This document shows, piece by piece, positions 61,394-64,000 of a stretch of DNA of 64,000 bases. Location of the stretch: assembly GCF_000417875.1 (NCBI RefSeq), contig NW_006920869.1, forward strand, positions 286,584 through 350,583. Reading direction: 5' to 3'. The translations under genes and the position numbers were made by a program. The notes under the pieces were generated by a model. It did not search any database, was not told the DNA's origin, and was given only the letters and a program-made list of their open reading frames with translations. This DNA comes from Pseudozyma flocculosa PF-1. Its lineage: Eukaryota > Basidiomycota > Ustilaginomycetes > Ustilaginales > Ustilaginaceae. How positions within the stretch are numbered: position 1 is the first letter of the stretch; the number at the start of each line of letters is the position of its first letter.

Positions 61394-62557
61394 ATGAAGA
61401 CGTCCACATTCACCTACGCCAGCCGCTACGACGGCGAGCTCGACGTCAAGCTCGACCTCCACGTCCCCGACTCGGCGTCGGCCTCTTCGTCGGCGCCGCT
61501 CCCCGTCGTCGTCTGGTTCCACGGCGGCGGGCTGATCCAGGGAAGCCGCAACAAGATGCCCCCACACATCCAGCGCGCCGTAGACAGGTACGGCATCGCC
61601 GTCGTCTCGCCCGACTACCGCCTCGCCCCGCAGTGCCGCGCTCCCGGCATCCTCGACGACGTGTCCGACCTGCTCGCCTTCCTCGTCGACAAGCTGCCCG
61701 CCAGCCTGCCCAGCTCGGCGCCCAAGCTCGACCTGGACCGCATTGTCCTCACCGGATCCAGCGCCGGCGGGTGGCTCGCGCTCCTCCTCGGTCTCGGCAT
61801 GTGCCCGCGCACCCGCCCCGAGCTGCTGGCCAGGGTCGACGCCATCGCCGGCATCTACCCGATCACCACCATGGACCACCCCTTCTTCCTCGAGAAGCGC
61901 GTACCCTTTCTGGGGCCGCTCGCCAACCCGCCCTCCGAGTTCGCCGAGTACGTCGATCCGGACGCCCCAGCCACGGCCAACACGTTCGAGGACCGCAAGC
62001 GCAGCAACTTCTACATGCACGCCCAGCGCGAGGGCATCTTCCCCGCGCTCCTCTTCACTGACCAGCAGCGCAACGACGAGGGCTGGCTGCAAAAGACCGA
62101 CGTGCCCGCCTTTGTCCGGTCGTCGAGCGAGGCGCAGCGGAAGGCCTGGCCGGCCATCTACACGATCCACGGCGCACCCGACACGGCCGTCGACGTCGAC
62201 CAGTCGCGCAAGCTCAAGGCGGCCCTCGACGCCGTCGGCGTGCCGTCGACCTACGACGAGGTCCCGGACAAGGAGCAGTGAGTGCCGCCATTCGCTACGA
62301 GGAGACGATGGCAGAGCTGACGCCATGCCTCTTTTTTCGATTCCCACCTACCTGCCCGCTTCAGCCTCTGGGACGGTGAGCCGCCAGAACCTTTTGCACG
62401 TCTGCTGCTGACGACCAACGGCACACCTGCTGACCTCTTGCCCTTGCCATCGTCGTCCCTCATTGACCGCACCGCAGAGTTCGAGCCGCAAGACGACATG
62501 CCGGCATTCTGGAACTTTGTCACGGGCCGTTTCTCGGGCGCACCTTCCAAGATCTAG
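61394..62557 (+). CDS. alpha/beta hydrolase (esterase-like) with 11-nt microexon
   Basis: 324 aa in three exons: 61394-62277, 62365-62375 (11 nt) and 62478-62557; introns are GTGAGT...CTTCAG and GTGAGC...CCGCAG. The oxyanion loop is WFHGGGLIQGSR, the nucleophile elbow TGSSAGGW and the acid probably in IHGAPDTAVDV. The catalytic His is supplied at the first junction: splicing gives DKEHLWDEFEPQDDMPAFWNF, whereas reading through gives a stop right after KEQ. The HLWD segment is encoded by the microexon plus two flanking bases on each side. The protein starts MKTSTFTYASRYDGELDVKLDLHVP, a typical beginning of this hydrolase group. The substrate is unknown; it lacks a signal peptide, so it is cytosolic. 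Confidence 0.87.
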
Positions 62558-62668
62558 ATCTGACAGACCAGCTGGTACGATGGGCATTGTCATGATCAAG
62601 AGTCCTCGAGGGTAGATAGCAGCAGTCGAATTGCATGTCATGTGTTCGCGCGATCGATCGGTCGGCAG
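62558..62668. other. short convergent spacer
   Basis: Lies between the 3' ends of the hydrolase and photolyase genes; nothing else is seen. Confidence 0.5.
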
Positions 62669-64000
62669 CTACTTTTTCTTCTGCGCCTTGCCGCCCCGAC
62701 CTCGCTTTGCAGTCGAGGCCTTGCGCTTTTTGCCGTTGGTCGTCTTGTCGTCGTCGTTGTCGCTGTCATCCTCGTCCGAAGGCGTAGCGTCCTCCTCTTG
62801 CTGGCCATCCTGCTCGCCCTGCTCCTCATCATCGCCGTCCACCCCGTCCTCTTGACCACCAACATGATCCGGCGCACCTCGAGTAGTGCGCGCTTCATGC
62901 TCCGGCGCCCTAGCCCACTGCGGGACCTTGTCACCCGGTCTCGCCTTCCACTCAAAGCGTTGCGGTCGATCCGGGAAGCCATGTTTCTTCCTCACCACCG
63001 CCTCGGCCTTTCCCTCCAGGACCTCTTTGGAATCGCCAAAAAGGCCGAGTTGGTAACAAGCCTTGATCCTCTGCATATTCTCCGTCTTGGTCTCCTTTTC
63101 ATCGAGCATCGGAAACGGATAGTCGCGTCCCACGATACAACCCGCCTTTTTCTGCACCTCGATCGGCGCATTGAAGGGTTCGTAGATGTACTTGTCTGGG
63201 AACTTGGACAGCTCCGGACAGTATTTGCGCACCAGCGCGCCCGTCTTGTCGTACTTTGCCGGAAAGGTCGCCAGACCGTACAGCCGGAAGTACTGCGTGA
63301 AAAAGGCGGAACAGGATAGCCACATCCAGTTGCCTGGGTTCGAGCATGGGTCCCAGTCGATGAGGTACTGCGGCGGCGGCGACGGGGGCCAGCCGTGGGT
63401 AAGGGGAGAGAGAAGTGGGCGGCAAGGGAGGCTTGTCAGTCCGGCCGAAGCAGCGAGGCAGCCGCAGCGAAAACAGGGCAAACCCAAGAAGTGGCGTGCC
63501 GCCCCGCCACGCCACGTACCTCGTCAAAGATCTCGGCACCCCGCTCCCAGCTGATCCAGCATTGCCCGCGCGTCAGAAAGGCGGCGACCGAGTGCCGTCC
63601 GAGGTGGTGCATCCACCCTTCGAGGCGCAGCTGGCGCATCAGGGCGTCGATCCAGGGGAAGCCCGTCTGGCCCATCTTGTATGCCGAGAGCCGCGCCTCG
63701 CTCACCTCGTCGCCCGGCGGCCGAGGCATGATCGCCTGTCCATCCTTGTCATACACGGTGGGCAGATACCAGTCCATCTGAGCGGGGCGGGAGCCATAAA
63801 GGGAGGTGGCGGACAGGGTTGGGGAGGTGTAAGCGATGGTTGCGCCGCCTTTGTCCTGGCAGACGTCCCGCAGCGACGACTCACGTAGCGGCAGACGCTA
63901 TTGCCCCTGACCTGGTTGAAGGCGTCGCCGATGGCATGCTCGGCGCAGGCGTACATGTCTCGGAAGAGGAGCTGGCCATTGAGGTTCTCCGGGGGCGCCG
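62669..64000 (-). CDS. (6-4) photolyase/cryptochrome-family protein, C-terminal part (runs off the window)
   Basis: Partial gene; visible exons are 64000-63885, 63777-63520 and 63367-62669 (introns GTGAGT...CTCAG and GTACGT...CCGCAG). FAD-binding core: NLNGQLLFRDMY, NSVCRYMDWYLP, GFPWIDALMRQLRLEGWMHHLGRHSVAAFLTRG (the two His of HHLGRH match the catalytic pair of (6-4) photolyases), SNPGNWMWLSCSAFFTQYFR and KYIYEPFNAPIEVQKKAGC. The usual WRE(F/Y) of the family reads FRDMY here. After the domain comes a ~90-aa tail: an acidic stretch (EDGVDGDDEEQGEQDGQQEED) then a basic end (GKKRKASTAKRGRGGKAQKKK, trimmed), fitting nuclear localisation. DNA repair versus light-sensing cannot be decided without the N-terminus. 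Confidence 0.9.

Overview
The window is nuclear DNA of a GC-rich fungus, most likely a basidiomycete of the Ustilaginomycotina (smut-related) type. The evidence is short introns of about 55-130 nt with GTGAGT-like donors, dense genes on both strands, a Kex2-processed chitin deacetylase, a very long Zn2Cys6 regulator, a ferroportin-like transporter and an intron-containing tRNA-Ser(CGA). The genus is inference. Two stretches are unresolved assembly (33,596-33,655 and 54,140-54,425). Bacterial-type features (operons, CRISPR, IS elements) and rRNA genes were not seen.

Left part (1-31 kb). 1-1.8 kb has no recognisable gene. Then come, mostly on the minus strand: a 3-hydroxyacyl-CoA dehydratase (PHS1), a PAQR/Izh3-type membrane protein, a DHA2-type MFS transporter, tRNA-Ser(CGA), a medium-chain dehydrogenase/reductase, an HSL-type alpha/beta hydrolase, a MAPEG protein, an acyl-CoA synthetase ending in AKL, an AUH-type enoyl-CoA hydratase (plus strand), a GDPD-family phosphodiesterase, a second, 4CL-like acyl-CoA ligase, an unrecognised 407-aa protein, and an SV2/sugar-type MFS transporter (plus strand).

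Middle (31-49 kb). A 2.7-kb gene-poor stretch carries a diverged direct repeat, poly-C tracts and Ns, followed by a secreted chitin deacetylase. A P450 and a ferroportin-like gene are divergent. A peroxisomal acyl-CoA oxidase (C-terminal SKL) is convergent with a Zn2Cys6 regulator, which in turn is divergent from a TTC36-like TPR gene. Several genes concern acyl-CoA chemistry: elongation (PHS1), activation (two ligases, one with a peroxisomal-type AKL terminus), peroxisomal oxidation (SKL) and leucine/enoyl-CoA breakdown (AUH). The spacing is too loose to call this a cluster with confidence.

Right part (49.9-58.4 kb). The standout is a head-to-tail array of six diverged paralogues, all on the minus strand, encoding an uncharacterised family (here HWHNF family A1-A6). 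They share three sequence blocks: a G-[IVH]-[HR]-W-H-[NK]-[FV] opening motif, an xFExID block and a final WxxLxxxSCxxW block. In five of the six, a phase-2 intron follows a tiny first coding exon (5-35 nt). A1, A4 and A5 end in acidic tails, A2 in a basic tail, and A3 and A6 lack a tail. The core looks beta-rich (OB-fold-like by eye, unproven). I recognise no known family, so this is the best candidate for an undescribed system.

Right end (58.4-64 kb). A nuclear-looking protein joins a transposase-like helix-turn-helix to a GNAT acetyltransferase. It is divergent from an alpha/beta hydrolase whose catalytic-His region lies on an 11-nt microexon. A (6-4) photolyase/cryptochrome gene runs off the right edge. 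Exon structures were worked out by hand from splice consensus, reading frame and family conservation; none is backed by transcripts.
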